Shown here piece by piece: positions 21,754 to 31,795 of a stretch of 64,000 bases of DNA. The stretch covers positions 2,356,001-2,420,000 of the forward strand of contig NZ_CP089309.1 of NCBI RefSeq assembly GCF_021228795.1. The letters are read 5' to 3'. The notes beneath the pieces were generated by a model. The model worked only from the letters and a program-made list of their open reading frames with translations, searched no databases and was not told where the DNA came from. This stretch comes from Thiocapsa bogorovii (GTDB lineage Bacteria > Pseudomonadota > Gammaproteobacteria > Chromatiales > Chromatiaceae). Within the stretch, counting starts at the first letter, position 1. Each line of letters opens with the position of its first letter. The position numbers were made by a program, and so were the translations under genes.

Positions 21754-22241
21754 CGCCGTGCCCGGCCCTGCAGGCACGCTGCCGATTTCGAGTATCGCCG
21801 AAGCGGATACCGCGGAGTGCCGCCGATCAGGCTGATTCGCGTTTAATCAGAGGAGCCGTTAGATGTCGAGCAAAAGCGGCTGACGACCCAGATCGACCAC
21901 CGAGCCGAGCCAACCGACCAATCGCTGTGCTCCGGGAAGCCGTCACCGGTCTTTCGCAGCGTGGTGACTCTTCAATCCTGATACCGGTCACCCGCCGTCC
22001 GGCGACCGACGGACCGGTCACGCCCCTGGGCTGCCGCTCGGCTATCGGTCGTGAGCGACCGCTTTCTCCGGGACACCGAACCTCGCTTCGAGATCCTCCG
22101 CTTGCTGAGATGCGTCAGTTCAAGCCATCCGACCGACGTGCCTTGGTGAAGGCGTTGACTGTCACTCAGTAAAGACAGCGGGGGCGCGTGCCGAGCGAAA
22201 AACGGTCGCGCTCGCGCCACGGGCGCGGGGTTGCCGCCGGA
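21754..22241. other. Intergenic region, about 490 bp
   Basis: No supported gene. GACCGGTCAC-type motifs recur (about 21985 and 22010), but no ordered array is present. Confidence 0.4.
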
Positions 22242-22270
22242 CGACCGGAGGGACGCCTTTCCTCCGGTCG
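22242..22270 (-). terminator. Terminator-like hairpin after the small exported protein
   Basis: A perfect 10-bp stem, CGACCGGAGG with CCTCCGGTCG around a 9-nt loop, starts 11 nt beyond the leftward stop at 22281. No U-tract follows, so termination may need Rho, or the hairpin may protect the mRNA end. Confidence 0.45.
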
Positions 22271-22280
22271 CCGAGCTGTC

Positions 22281-22580
22281 CTACAGGAAACCCCCGTAGA
22301 AGGTGCTTGCGGGGGCGAGGTCGGAATTCATTCGCTCGTTGCTCGGGATCCGGCCCTCGATTGTTCGATCCATGTCCGCAAACCTCGTCGATCCCTCCAC
22401 GATGCTATCCTCAAAGTGCTCCTCCGGCGAGGCCGACCGGCTTTCAGCGATGCGAGCCGTCTCCGTTCCGATCTCGGCCCAGATATAGGAATCCGGTCCG
22501 CCGACGCCGAATCCGCCTTGTCCCGCGAAGGCCGGTGAGATCACGAGTGTCAGGGCGAGGGTACCAAGGATGTTCTTCAT
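22281..22580 (-). CDS. Small exported protein, second gene of the YHS operon
   Basis: Ninety-nine residues with a clear signal peptide (MKNILGTLALTLVISPAFA, cleaved before GQGG). The mature part is acidic, with GGPDSYIWAEIGTETARIAES and a C-terminal APASTFYGGFL, and has no cysteines. GGAG lies nine bases before the ATG. No family is recognised. It follows the YHS-domain gene by 64 bp on the same strand and so should share the sigma-54 promoter at 23261-23276. Location and co-expression suggest a periplasmic role in the same response. Confidence 0.7.
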   Translation of the reverse strand: MKNILGTLALTLVISPAFAGQGGFGVGGPDSYIWAEIGTETARIAESRSASPEEHFEDSIVEGSTRFADMDRTIEGRIPSNERMNSDLAPASTFYGGFL

Positions 22581-22644
22581 GGTCTGTTCTCCAGTCAAGT
22601 GGGATTGTTTCTTGAGTCGAGCACGTGCCTTGGACGTGCGAGGG

Positions 22645-23142
22645 TCAGCGGCTGTTGACCTCGGAGACCGCGACGTGATGCATCCCGGGCCAGTTCTGCT
22701 CCGCCTTGGTCAAGGTCCCGACCTTGTCTTCCTCGTAGGCCGCGAAGGCGGCCGCGTCCAGGAACAGGTAGAGCTTGGAGTCGACGATGTCGGCGTAGCG
22801 CGGATTGGCGTCGAGCTTCTTGCCGACCGCGACGCCAAAGGCGCAGTAGCCGCCGTATTGCGGCTGATAGGCCGCGGGGTCGGCGGCGAAGGCATCACGC
22901 GTGTCTTGGCTGGCGAAGTAGTAGGCGACACCGTCGTGGACGTGGCTGAACTTGGCTTGGCCGTCGGTGACGCCGAGACCAAGCGCGAGGGCCACGCTGT
23001 CGGTGCCGCGCAGCGCAACGCGCTCGCCGGTACGGGTCGTGCCGCTTGAGAGGTTGTACTCATCGACGGCGAGTGCCACGGATGCGGTGGAGAGGCTGCC
23101 GATGACGGTGGCTACGCTGATCAGAGTGTGGATGGGCTTCAT
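22645..23142 (-). CDS. Exported YHS-domain protein
   Basis: A 165-residue protein with a signal peptide (MKPIHTLISVATVIGS ... ALAVDEYNLS) and a YHS-type domain: GVAYYFASQDTRDAFAADPAAYQPQYGGYCAFGVAVGKKLDANP. YHS domains occur in metal transporters and in periplasmic proteins, and may bind metals. Here one cysteine (GYCAFG) and a histidine (FSHVHDG) are candidates. The ATG at 23142 is preceded by GAAAGGTAAC. It is the first gene after a sigma-54 promoter and a palindromic activator site, so it should be switched on by the regulator encoded divergently at 23386. Confidence 0.85.
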   Translation of the reverse strand: MKPIHTLISVATVIGSLSTASVALAVDEYNLSSGTTRTGERVALRGTDSVALALGLGVTDGQAKFSHVHDGVAYYFASQDTRDAFAADPAAYQPQYGGYCAFGVAVGKKLDANPRYADIVDSKLYLFLDAAAFAAYEEDKVGTLTKAEQNWPGMHHVAVSEVNSR

Positions 23143-23260
23143 GACGTTACCTTTCAGTGATCGCCAGAGATTGGCGAGGTTTGTGAGCCCCGCAAGCCGC
23201 ATGGCTCGCGGATCGTGCCGCCGGCGCTCGATGGCTTTTCCGGTCGTGCACTTGCCTTAT

Positions 23261-23276
23261 TACAAGCGCCATGCCA
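23261..23276 (-). promoter_or_regulatory. Sigma-54 (-24/-12) promoter of the YHS operon
   Basis: On the minus strand the sequence TGGCATGGCGCTTGTA matches the RpoN consensus (TGGCAYG, four bases, TTGCW) except T for C near -12. An AT-rich patch (23279-23303) between it and the palindrome at 23328-23350 could be an IHF site. The promoter layout repeats at 29945-29960. Confidence 0.75.
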
Positions 23277-23327
23277 ACCATTAATATTTTTAAAAAACAT
23301 AGAGATAAGATAGAGGCGCCGACTCAA

Positions 23328-23350
23328 GAGATTTGTGGACCACAAATCTC
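23328..23350. promoter_or_regulatory. Palindromic upstream activator site 1
   Basis: A perfect 23-bp palindrome, with 11-bp arms GAGATTTGTGG and CCACAAATCTC around a central A. It lies in the divergent region between the YHS operon and the regulator gene, 64 bp from the -24 GG of the sigma-54 promoter and 36 bp before the regulator ATG. It can serve both activation of the operon and autoregulation. The core GTGGACCACAAA recurs at 30018-30029. Confidence 0.8.
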
Positions 23351-23385
23351 CGTGGTCTAATACGCAGAAATTTGGGGGGACAGCG

Positions 23386-25218
<1,833 letters not shown>

Positions 25219-25323
25219 CCGGCTTCACGTCGGAGGCCCTCTGAGATCCCGACGCCCGAATCGCGCCAGCGGCGCCGGTGTGTCGCCGAGCACCCGAACC
25301 CGCGCGACGCGGCCTGGCCCCGG

Positions 25324-26703
25324 CTATTCCAGGGCGCCGAGGTTACCCAGCAGCGTCGGAATCAGCTCGCTGACCGTGGGATGGATGTGCACGGCACGCT
25401 GGATGACCGTGTAGGGCGTACCGGCTACCATGGCATCGAGGAGCGTGTGGATGACCTCGTCGCCGCCGAGGCCGATGATCGCGGCGCCGAGCATGCGCTG
25501 GGTCTCCGCGTCGATCAGCACCTTCATGAATCCTTGCGTCTCGCCGCGCTCGCGGGCACGTCCGACCCGGGTCATCATGAGCTTCCCCATGAGGACCCGC
25601 CGGCCGGTGTCGCGCGCCTGCTGCTCGCTCAGCCCCGCTCGCCCGAGCGGCGGGTCGATGTAGAGGGCATAGGCCGGTATCCGATCGGAGACGCGCCGTG
25701 GCGCGTCGTCGAGCAGGTTGGCCACGAGGATCTCGTGGTCGTTGTACGCGGTGTGGGTGAAGGCGCCGCGGCCATTGACGTCGCCCAGCGCCCAGACACC
25801 CGGCGCGGTCGTGCGCAGCTGCTCGTCCACCAGGATGAAGCCCCGCCCGTCGGTCTCGATGCCGGCGCTGCTCAGCCCGAGATCATCCGTGTTGGGCTGC
25901 CGGCCGACGGCCAGCAACAGATGGCTGCCCTGGACCTCGGCCGGGCCCTCTTGGCAGTCCAGATGGACGGCAACCCCGGCGTCTTGCGCTCGAACGCTCA
26001 GGCATGCGGCATTCAGCCGGACCGCGACACCCTCGGTTTCCAGGATCTCCTGCACGGTCCGCGACACGTCCGCGTCCTCGTGCCGGATCAGCCGCTCGCC
26101 CTGCTCGATCACCGTCACCCGGCTGCCGAATCGGCGGTACATCTGCACGAATTCGAGCCCAACGTAGCTGCCCCCGACGATGACCAGATGCTCCGGCAAG
26201 ACGTCCAGGTCCAGCAGGCTGGTGCTGGTCAGATACTCCACCTGGTCGAGCCCGGGCAGGTCCGGGACCGAGGGGCGCGCGCCCGTGTTGATGAAGATCC
26301 GCTCGGCGTGCAGGACCTCCCCGTTCACGCGCACCCGATTCGGACCGTCGAATCGGCCATGGCCGTCGTAGGTACGGAGGTTTGGCATGGTCTTCAGCCA
26401 GCCGGTGACGCCATCCTTGGAGGCCTTCACGACGGCGTCTTTCCGGGCCTTGACCCGCGCCATATCGACGTGGACCTCGCCGTTGATCATGACCCCGAAC
26501 TCGGGTGCTCGTCGGGCCACGTAGGCGGCGCGGGCGCTCGCGACCAGTGTCTTGGTCGGCGTGCAGCCGACGTTGACGCAGACACCCCCGAGGTGCTCGC
26601 GCTCGATGAGGGCCGTGCTCAGCCCCGCGGCCGTCAGCCGCTGCGCGAGGGAGGGGCCGGCTTGTCCGGCGCCGATGATGATTGCATCGTAGTGTGTTGT
26701 CAT
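25324..26703 (-). CDS. FAD-dependent pyridine nucleotide-disulfide oxidoreductase (mercuric reductase-like)
   Basis: A 459-residue flavoenzyme. It has an N-terminal FAD loop (AIIIGAGQAGPSLAQRL), a redox-active cysteine pair in GGVCVNVGCTPTKT, an NAD(P)H loop (VIVGGSYVGLEF), the second FAD motif (GVWALGDVNG) and the C-terminal dimer/active-site segment HIHPTVSELIPTLL with the His-Pro-x5-Pro signature. It lacks an N-terminal metal-binding domain and the terminal cysteine pair of true MerA, so mercury reduction is unlikely. It is the last gene of the leftward operon that starts at 29913 and may pass electrons to, or receive them from, the iron-sulfur reductase just upstream. Confidence 0.9.
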   Translation of the reverse strand: MTTHYDAIIIGAGQAGPSLAQRLTAAGLSTALIEREHLGGVCVNVGCTPTKTLVASARAAYVARRAPEFGVMINGEVHVDMARVKARKDAVVKASKDGVTGWLKTMPNLRTYDGHGRFDGPNRVRVNGEVLHAERIFINTGARPSVPDLPGLDQVEYLTSTSLLDLDVLPEHLVIVGGSYVGLEFVQMYRRFGSRVTVIEQGERLIRHEDADVSRTVQEILETEGVAVRLNAACLSVRAQDAGVAVHLDCQEGPAEVQGSHLLLAVGRQPNTDDLGLSSAGIETDGRGFILVDEQLRTTAPGVWALGDVNGRGAFTHTAYNDHEILVANLLDDAPRRVSDRIPAYALYIDPPLGRAGLSEQQARDTGRRVLMGKLMMTRVGRARERGETQGFMKVLIDAETQRMLGAAIIGLGGDEVIHTLLDAMVAGTPYTVIQRAVHIHPTVSELIPTLLGNLGALE

Positions 26704-26771
26704 GGCGGATTGCTCTCTGATTGATGGCGTGTGGGGATTGATGGCGTGTGGGTGAAGGCTAGGGCGGACCC

Positions 26772-28517
26772 TCAGATGGCGAGGATCAGGTCGCTCGCGG
26801 GAACCGAGCAGCAGATGAGCACGGACCCCGGGTCCGGACGCTCGACGGGCTCGATGCGGTAGGTCACCTCCCCGGCGATGCGCGTGCACAGGCAGGTGTG
26901 GCAGATTCCGGAACGGCAGCTGAAATCGGGTCGCAGACCACGGGCCTCGGCCAGCTCCAGGAGGCTCTCGACACCGGGATCCCAGGCGGCGGTGACGGCG
27001 GACCGCTCGAAGACCACCTCAAAGGCAGGCGAGCGGTCATCGTCCGTCACCCGGGTAGGCGCCTGTTCGGCACCCGCCTTCAGGACGGATGCGGGACCAA
27101 AGAACTCATAGTGGATGCGGTCCTCGGCGACGCCCCAATCCAGCAGCCCGTTATAGAGGGACCGCATGAAGGGCGTGGGACCACAGAGGTAGAAGTCATA
27201 CGCCGCGGGCGGAAGCAGCGCCTTGAGTACGTCCACAGAGACATGACCGACGCCAGCGTGGCTCGGCCCTACAGCGTCCCCCGGCTCCGGCCGACTGTAG
27301 CGGACATGGAGATGGACACTGTCGTGCGCGGCGGCGAGACGCCGCAGGTGCTCACCCATGACCTGCTCGCGAGCGTTGCGCGCGCCGTGGATGAACCAGA
27401 CCTGCCGCTTTGATCCTGCGGCAACGATGGCGTTGAGCATGCTGATCATGGGTGTCAATCCGATCCCGGCGCTGATCAGCACCACCGGCGTCTCCTGACC
27501 GGGGTCGAGGCAGAGCTCACCCCGGGGGGACCTGACACGGAGCTTCGTACCGGGCCGGACCTGGTCATGGAACCAACTCGACGAGAGGCCGGGCGGTGCC
27601 TCGGGCCGCTGCGCCGGGGGCAGCTCGCGCTTGACGCTCAGTCGATAGTGCTCGGGGTTGGGGGCGTCGGAAATCGTGTATGTCCGGGTGACCGGTCTTG
27701 GCTGGCCCGGGATGTCCAAGCTGAGGGTGAGGAACTGCCCTGGCTTGAATGCGGGCAAGGCCTCCCCGTCCTCGGGAGTCAGATAGAAGGACGTGACGGT
27801 CTGCGTTTCCGCGACCCTGCGATCCACGACGAACGAGCGCTCGCCATCCCACCCCCGCGGTTCGGGCGCCGACTGGGCCGCGTCCAGCTGCTTCTCCAGG
27901 TGCAGGCGCCAGGCATCCCCCAGGTCGCGGGAGGCAAGCACGCGCCGCAGTCCGTAGGGATCGCGTCTTCCGGACCGGTAGACATGAATGAACTCGGCGA
28001 TGGTGACCGAGCGCGGGTCGCTGTCGACGCGCTCGATGGTGTCGCCCGCGCCGATCTCGCCCTCCTCGATGACGCGCAGGTAGAAGCCGAGCCGGCCGCT
28101 CTCCAGGAACCGACGCAGGAAGTCCGGCCCCGCGGCCATGCGCAGGGCGAGCTTGTAGCAGGGGATGCGGGGCTGCGTGACCTGCAGCAGGGCGCCGCCC
28201 ACGCGGAACCGATCACCGACGCGCACCTGCTCCTCGGTCAGCCCTTGTAGCGTCAGGTTCTCCCCGAACTGACCGAACGGAAAGGGCGCGCGCTGGAGCG
28301 CTGCCTGCCAATAAGGGTAGTGCTCGACCGGATAGGCATACACGGCCATGTCGCGTCCGCCGTGCACCTTCCGGTCCGCCTGGCCATCGCCGTCGAGATT
28401 CAGCGTGCGCGCCCTGACGCGCCCGACGACGGGCTCTTTGAAGATGCCCGTGGTGATGGTGGCGCCCTGGTGGGGCACCTCCTTCGGGAGAGAGACGTTG
28501 ACGGAGAGCAGTTTCAT
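26772..28517 (-). CDS. MOSC domain fused to ferredoxin-NAD reductase with a 2Fe-2S domain
   Basis: A 581-residue fusion. Residues 1-215 are a YiiM-like MOSC domain (HGGRDMAVYAYPVEHYPYW, FGENLTLQGLTEEQVRVGD, QPRIPCYKLALRM with the conserved Cys). Residues 230-470 form an FAD/NAD(P)H reductase (RTYTISDAPN, ISAGIGLTPMISMLNAI, FYLCGPTPFM). The C-terminus is a plant-type 2Fe-2S domain (CRSGICHTCLC and a later Cys in LICCSV). MOSC domains bind molybdenum cofactor or sulfur carriers; YiiM reduces hydroxylated purines. The enzyme could reduce N-hydroxylated or other electrophilic compounds. The order MOSC-FAD-FeS is known as a family architecture. It lies 68 bp before the disulfide-oxidoreductase gene. 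Confidence 0.9.
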   Translation of the reverse strand: MKLLSVNVSLPKEVPHQGATITTGIFKEPVVGRVRARTLNLDGDGQADRKVHGGRDMAVYAYPVEHYPYWQAALQRAPFPFGQFGENLTLQGLTEEQVRVGDRFRVGGALLQVTQPRIPCYKLALRMAAGPDFLRRFLESGRLGFYLRVIEEGEIGAGDTIERVDSDPRSVTIAEFIHVYRSGRRDPYGLRRVLASRDLGDAWRLHLEKQLDAAQSAPEPRGWDGERSFVVDRRVAETQTVTSFYLTPEDGEALPAFKPGQFLTLSLDIPGQPRPVTRTYTISDAPNPEHYRLSVKRELPPAQRPEAPPGLSSSWFHDQVRPGTKLRVRSPRGELCLDPGQETPVVLISAGIGLTPMISMLNAIVAAGSKRQVWFIHGARNAREQVMGEHLRRLAAAHDSVHLHVRYSRPEPGDAVGPSHAGVGHVSVDVLKALLPPAAYDFYLCGPTPFMRSLYNGLLDWGVAEDRIHYEFFGPASVLKAGAEQAPTRVTDDDRSPAFEVVFERSAVTAAWDPGVESLLELAEARGLRPDFSCRSGICHTCLCTRIAGEVTYRIEPVERPDPGSVLICCSVPASDLILAI

Positions 28518-28602
28518 GGTTTCAGTCCAGGTTGGTTGGCCTTGGCTCGGCGGGGCTGCCGTCATCGCCGGCACAGGCAGGGCTCGCCGTTGCCGGCCGG
28601 GA

Positions 28603-29079
28603 TCACAAGGCCAGCTCGGACAGGCCCTGGTGTCCCTCGGGCCGCGGTCCCGGCGGCCAATGGAAGAGGCGCTGCTCGGGGCGAATCGGCAGGTCATTGA
28701 TGCTTGCCAAGCGCACGCGCATGAGTCCCTTTTCGTCGAATTCCCAGTTCTCGTTGCCGTAGGAGCGGAACCAGTTGCCCGCGTCGTCGTGCCACTCGTA
28801 GGCGAAGCGAACGGCAATACGGTTGTCGGTGAAGGCCCAGACCTCCTTGATCAGCCGATAGTCGAGCTCCCTGGCCCACTTGCGGGTGAGGAACTGGACG
28901 ATCTGCGCGCGTCCGTTGACGAACTCCGCACGGTTGCGCCACCGGCTGTCCGACGTGTAAGCGAGCGAGACCCGCTGGGGGTCGCGGCTGTTCCAGGCGT
29001 CCTCGGCGAGGCGGGCCTTCTCCGCGGCGGTCTCGGCGGTGAAGGGGGGAAGCGGTGGTCTGGTGTCGGTGGTGCTCAT
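28603..29079 (-). CDS. DUF1348 / NTF2-like protein
   Basis: A 158-residue cytosolic protein of the DUF1348 branch of the NTF2/SnoaL superfamily: [34 protein letters not shown], then [44 protein letters not shown] and [18 protein letters not shown] near the C-terminus. The cone-shaped fold forms a hydrophobic pocket and is used for small-molecule isomerases, dehydratases or binding. No activity is known for DUF1348. It lies inside the sigma-54 operon. Confidence 0.88.
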   Translation of the reverse strand: MSTTDTRPPLPPFTAETAAEKARLAEDAWNSRDPQRVSLAYTSDSRWRNRAEFVNGRAQIVQFLTRKWARELDYRLIKEVWAFTDNRIAVRFAYEWHDDAGNWFRSYGNENWEFDEKGLMRVRLASINDLPIRPEQRLFHWPPGPRPEGHQGLSELAL

Positions 29080-29169
29080 GGGGGTTCTCTTTCTGTATCG
29101 GTGGCTCGAGTGTTGGTGTCCCCGACGCGCCAGGGTGGGATCGCGCCGGGGACAGGCGTGGGGCGGCGC

Positions 29170-29577
29170 TCAGTCGGCGCGCATGGCCGCGACCGCTTCC
29201 TCGGTGCTCCACACCGTATTGGCCAGGAAGCGGAAGTTCACGAGCGCGGCGGCGTAGCCGTCCCCTTCCTCGACCTGAGCGGCCGCCGTCGCATCCGCCA
29301 CCACCGCGACCTCGAACCCCTGCTCGAGCAGCTCGCGCAGGTGGGACTCGGTGCAGAGATTGGCGGACATCCCGGCCAGCACGACCTTGTCGATGCCCTG
29401 TTTGCGCAGCTGCAGCACCAGGTCGTTGGTCTCGGGGCCGTAGATCTTGTGCGGGCTGGTGACGGTGGTTTTGCCGTCCTCGATCTCCATGCCGGGATTC
29501 GGCAGATCCGCGAAGGCGGGCGAGAGGGTTAGCGTCAGGGATGCGGCGACACACAGGGTCTTGGCGACGGTCTTCAT
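29170..29577 (-). CDS. Exported isochorismatase-like protein with internal deletion
   Basis: A 135-residue protein. The signal peptide (MKTVAKTLCVAASLTLTLSPAFA) is joined, after only about eight residues, to the C-terminal half of an isochorismatase-family hydrolase: IEDGKTTVTSPHKIYGPETND, the nucleophile loop AGMSANLCTESHLRELLEQGF and EGDGYAAALVNFRFLANTVW. Full-length relatives are about 230-250 residues; the first half with the catalytic Asp is absent. The open frame and ribosome site are intact, so the shortened protein may be made, but as a hydrolase it should be inactive. It is the second gene of the sigma-54 operon. Confidence 0.7.
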   Translation of the reverse strand: MKTVAKTLCVAASLTLTLSPAFADLPNPGMEIEDGKTTVTSPHKIYGPETNDLVLQLRKQGIDKVVLAGMSANLCTESHLRELLEQGFEVAVVADATAAAQVEEGDGYAAALVNFRFLANTVWSTEEAVAAMRAD

Positions 29578-29679
29578 GGTCTTGCTCCGGATCGTTGGAT
29601 GGATGAGCGGTGCTCTGGGCAGCCCGCAGGTCTTCGAGCGCCGGCTCGATCGCCCTGGCTTTCGCCGCGACGGGTCGCG

Positions 29680-29913
29680 CTACAGGGACGGAGAGGCCCT
29701 GCCGGCGCGTCCCCAGTCGCACTTGTGCTCCACGCGTTGCAACAGATGCGCTTCCAGGCGCGTGCAGAGGGGCAGCCAGAGCCAGAGGCACAGGGCCAGC
29801 GCGCACAACAGGTCGGCGATGTGAAGACCGTCCATCACCATCCCGCCCAAGCTCAGGGCGAAGATCAGTCCACGGTTCAGGTTGATGAGGTGACTGCGTC
29901 GTTTGGCGTTCAT
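29680..29913 (-). CDS. Small membrane protein, first gene of the sigma-54 operon
   Basis: Seventy-seven residues with a basic N-terminus (MNAKRRSHLINLNRG), two closely spaced hydrophobic helices (LIFALSLGGMVMDGLHIADLL and the following Leu/Trp-rich CLWLWLPL) and a short polar tail. It has a strong ribosome site (AGGAGAGG before the ATG). No family is recognised. As the first gene after the -24/-12 promoter at 29945-29960 it should be the most strongly induced product of the operon. Confidence 0.65.
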   Translation of the reverse strand: MNAKRRSHLINLNRGLIFALSLGGMVMDGLHIADLLCALALCLWLWLPLCTRLEAHLLQRVEHKCDWGRAGRASPSL

Positions 29914-29944
29914 ATCGGCCTCTCCTGTCGCACGCTTGCTCTAA

Positions 29945-29960
29945 AACAAATGCCGAGCCA
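29945..29960 (-). promoter_or_regulatory. Sigma-54 (-24/-12) promoter of the redox operon
   Basis: On the minus strand TGGCTCGGCATTTGTT matches the RpoN consensus at the key GG and TTG positions. The -24 GG lies 63 bp from the centre of the operator-like palindrome at 30015-30029, against 64 bp at the other promoter. An AT-rich spacer containing ATGTTTTTGAA lies between, closely resembling the one upstream of the YHS operon. Confidence 0.75.
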
Positions 29961-30014
29961 ACAGATAATAATGTTCAAAAACATATGCTTATAGAGCGTC
30001 GCGTGCCACAGGAA

Positions 30015-30029
30015 TTCGTGGACCACAAA
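30015..30029. promoter_or_regulatory. Palindromic upstream activator site 2
   Basis: TTCGTGGACCACAAA shares the 12-bp core GTGGACCACAAA with the perfect palindrome at 23328-23350. A further inverted pair CACAA/TTGTG follows directly. It is placed upstream of the second sigma-54 promoter at matching distance, so it is most likely bound by the same activator. Confidence 0.75.
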
Positions 30030-30330
30030 AACTTGTGATTCGAGACTCAGGAAATCGAGGTGGCTGGATGACAGGTGGATCTGTCGGCGGGTGCACGGCC
30101 GCTCGCGTGCGGCTCCGCTAGCCGGGCGCAGGCGATCGGAGGCGGTATGGCGATCGCAACTGAGCTTAGGCGATCGTTCGATTGGACGAGCAGCTCAGCC
30201 GCTCGGTCGCGCAGAGGCCAGGTCGCCTTGCTCAATGCAGGCAATAATCCAGACCATCACGACGCTGGAAATGACTGGCGTTGGGGGCATTGAGGGCACT
30301 GGACTTCGGGCGCTGCGTTGAGGGGTCTGC
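30030..30330. other. Intergenic region, 300 bp
   Basis: Between the second activator site and the stop of the DUF1772 gene I see no gene and no clear terminator. Confidence 0.4.
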
Positions 30331-30825
30331 TCAAAGCCTGAGCATCAGGAGTATCAGCAACACCGAGGTCAGGCTCGCCACGACCGTCCTGATCGCATTC
30401 CATCGATTCCAGCGCGGCTCGAATGCCCGGCGCGCCGATGCTTGCGCCGGCTCCTCCAGGCCATCGAGAGCGAGCGCTTGGAGCTGGTTGTTCAGCGGAA
30501 CGTTCACGATGAACGTCGGGAGTTGGACACCGAGAAGATAGAGGGTCGCAGCGACGACGAGGAGCAGGCGATCGGCTCCATCCAAGGACCACAAGCCAAG
30601 AACGGCCGCGACGGCCAAGGTCGCCACCGAGCCGGCCCAGACGAGCACGAAGATCGGTTGCCCCCGCTGGATCACACCATCCATCACCTGAAACGCTCGG
30701 ATGAACTCCCGGTCGCTCAAGCGCTTGAGGCCCGGCATCACCACGACAGCGAACGCCAACAAGAAGCCCGCGACCAACGAGCAGAGAAACGTCGCCAAAA
30801 GCAGGATGAGCTGCAAAAGTCCCAT
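30331..30825 (-). CDS. DUF1772-type integral membrane protein
   Basis: A 164-residue protein with four hydrophobic helices: LILLLATFLCSLVAGFLLAFAVVVMPGL, then FVLVWAGSVATLAVAAVLGL, then LLLVVAATLYLLGVQLPTFI and the C-terminal TVVASLTSVLLILLML. The VVMPGLKRLSDREFIRAFQVMDGVIQ loop and NVPLNNQLQAL are hallmarks of the DUF1772/anthrone-oxygenase-like family. The function in bacteria is unknown. Relatives often accompany small-molecule modifying enzymes, fitting the VOC, NTF2-like and hydrolase genes upstream on the same strand. Confidence 0.85.
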   Translation of the reverse strand: MGLLQLILLLATFLCSLVAGFLLAFAVVVMPGLKRLSDREFIRAFQVMDGVIQRGQPIFVLVWAGSVATLAVAAVLGLWSLDGADRLLLVVAATLYLLGVQLPTFIVNVPLNNQLQALALDGLEEPAQASARRAFEPRWNRWNAIRTVVASLTSVLLILLMLRL

Positions 30826-30947
30826 GGTGTCTCCAGTTGGTCGAGCGCCGGGGCGCCTGTCAGGAAGGGGCCGGAGCGCGCTGCACGTCGCCCTGTCGTC
30901 CGCAACACCAGGCTGCCCACGCGGGTCATTCCGGCGTCTTGCTCGGC

Positions 30948-31370
30948 TTAGCCCCGGGCGGTGCCCTTGAGCTCGACCGTATTGCCCTCGGGATCGCGGA
31001 TGTAGAGCGAGGGTCCGCTCCCCAGGGCACCGTAGCGCGTCACGATCTCACCCACCTCCACGCCCTGCCCGCGCAGGTGCGCGATAATGGCGTCCGGATC
31101 CCAAGGCTGCACCTGCAGACAGACGTGATCCATGTTGGGCGCGCCGTGCTCGGGAGGCTCACCGCCCGCTCGGCCCAAGTCGCTCTTGACATCGACGAGA
31201 TCGATCAAGGATCGCCCGGCGCGTAGCTGGGCGAGCCCGATCTCGCCTGGCCCGCGCTCCAGCCGGCAGCCCAGAACGTCGCTGTAAAACATGATCATGC
31301 GCTCCAGGTCGACGGCGCGAAGCACGACGTGGTCGATCAGAGCGATATTGATGGGGCTCGGCTGACGCAT
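30948..31370 (-). CDS. VOC-family (glyoxalase/bleomycin-resistance fold) protein
   Basis: A 140-residue metal-dependent VOC fold. The N-terminal module is INIALIDHVVLRAVDLERMIMFYSDVLGCRLERG with a metal-binding His. The second module has NMDHVCLQVQPWDPDAIIAHL and SLYIRDPEGNTVELKG with the conserved His and Glu. GGAGG precedes the ATG at 31370. Such proteins act as glyoxalases, dioxygenases, epimerases or antibiotic-binding proteins; which applies here is not determined. It is 122 bp upstream of the DUF1772 gene on the same strand. Confidence 0.9.
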   Translation of the reverse strand: MRQPSPINIALIDHVVLRAVDLERMIMFYSDVLGCRLERGPGEIGLAQLRAGRSLIDLVDVKSDLGRAGGEPPEHGAPNMDHVCLQVQPWDPDAIIAHLRGQGVEVGEIVTRYGALGSGPSLYIRDPEGNTVELKGTARG

Positions 31371-31795
31371 GGTGGCTCCTCCAGGTCGCTTGCGCGCATC
31401 TGAAGTCAGAGTGGCGCCCGTTGCGCGCGTTCCAATAGGCGGATGTGCGGCAGCAATCGCAAATCTCCTCAAAGTCCGCTAAGCGCGATTTTGCCGCCAC
31501 ACCCTGAATCGTTGGAAATGTCCATTTTTGGCCGAGTCCTTCTACCTCGGACCTTTCGGATCGACTGACCGCTGCTGGGGCCATGCGACCTCAGAGCAGT
31601 CAACCTTCCCAAGGGGATCTCGCCTGCGGCGGCCAGGTCCTGATTCAGCAGTCCGATATCGGTCAACAGCCGCACCGCCATGAGGCGATCGACGCTCGAT
31701 TGAAACTCCAGCAGCAAATGGACGTAGACCGAGTGCTGGATCTCAAAACCCCGCATTTCGACTTGATCCGCGCTGCCTTCGCCAAAGTCCCGGCG
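31371..31795. other. Gap with a possible gene remnant
   Basis: A leftward frame at about 31580-31756 (VYVHLLLEFQSSVDRLMAVRLL, then TDIGLLNQDLAAAGEIPLGRL) has the composition of real protein but no start, no match I recognise and no ribosome site. I treat it as the tail of a decayed gene. CGACTGACCGCTGCTGGG near 31563 resembles sequence at 37745 and 46190. Confidence 0.35.

Noticed and set aside
25324-26703. Mercuric reductase (merA) and a mercury-resistance locus
   Set aside because: No merR, merT or merP nearby, no N-terminal metal-binding domain and no C-terminal cysteine pair.
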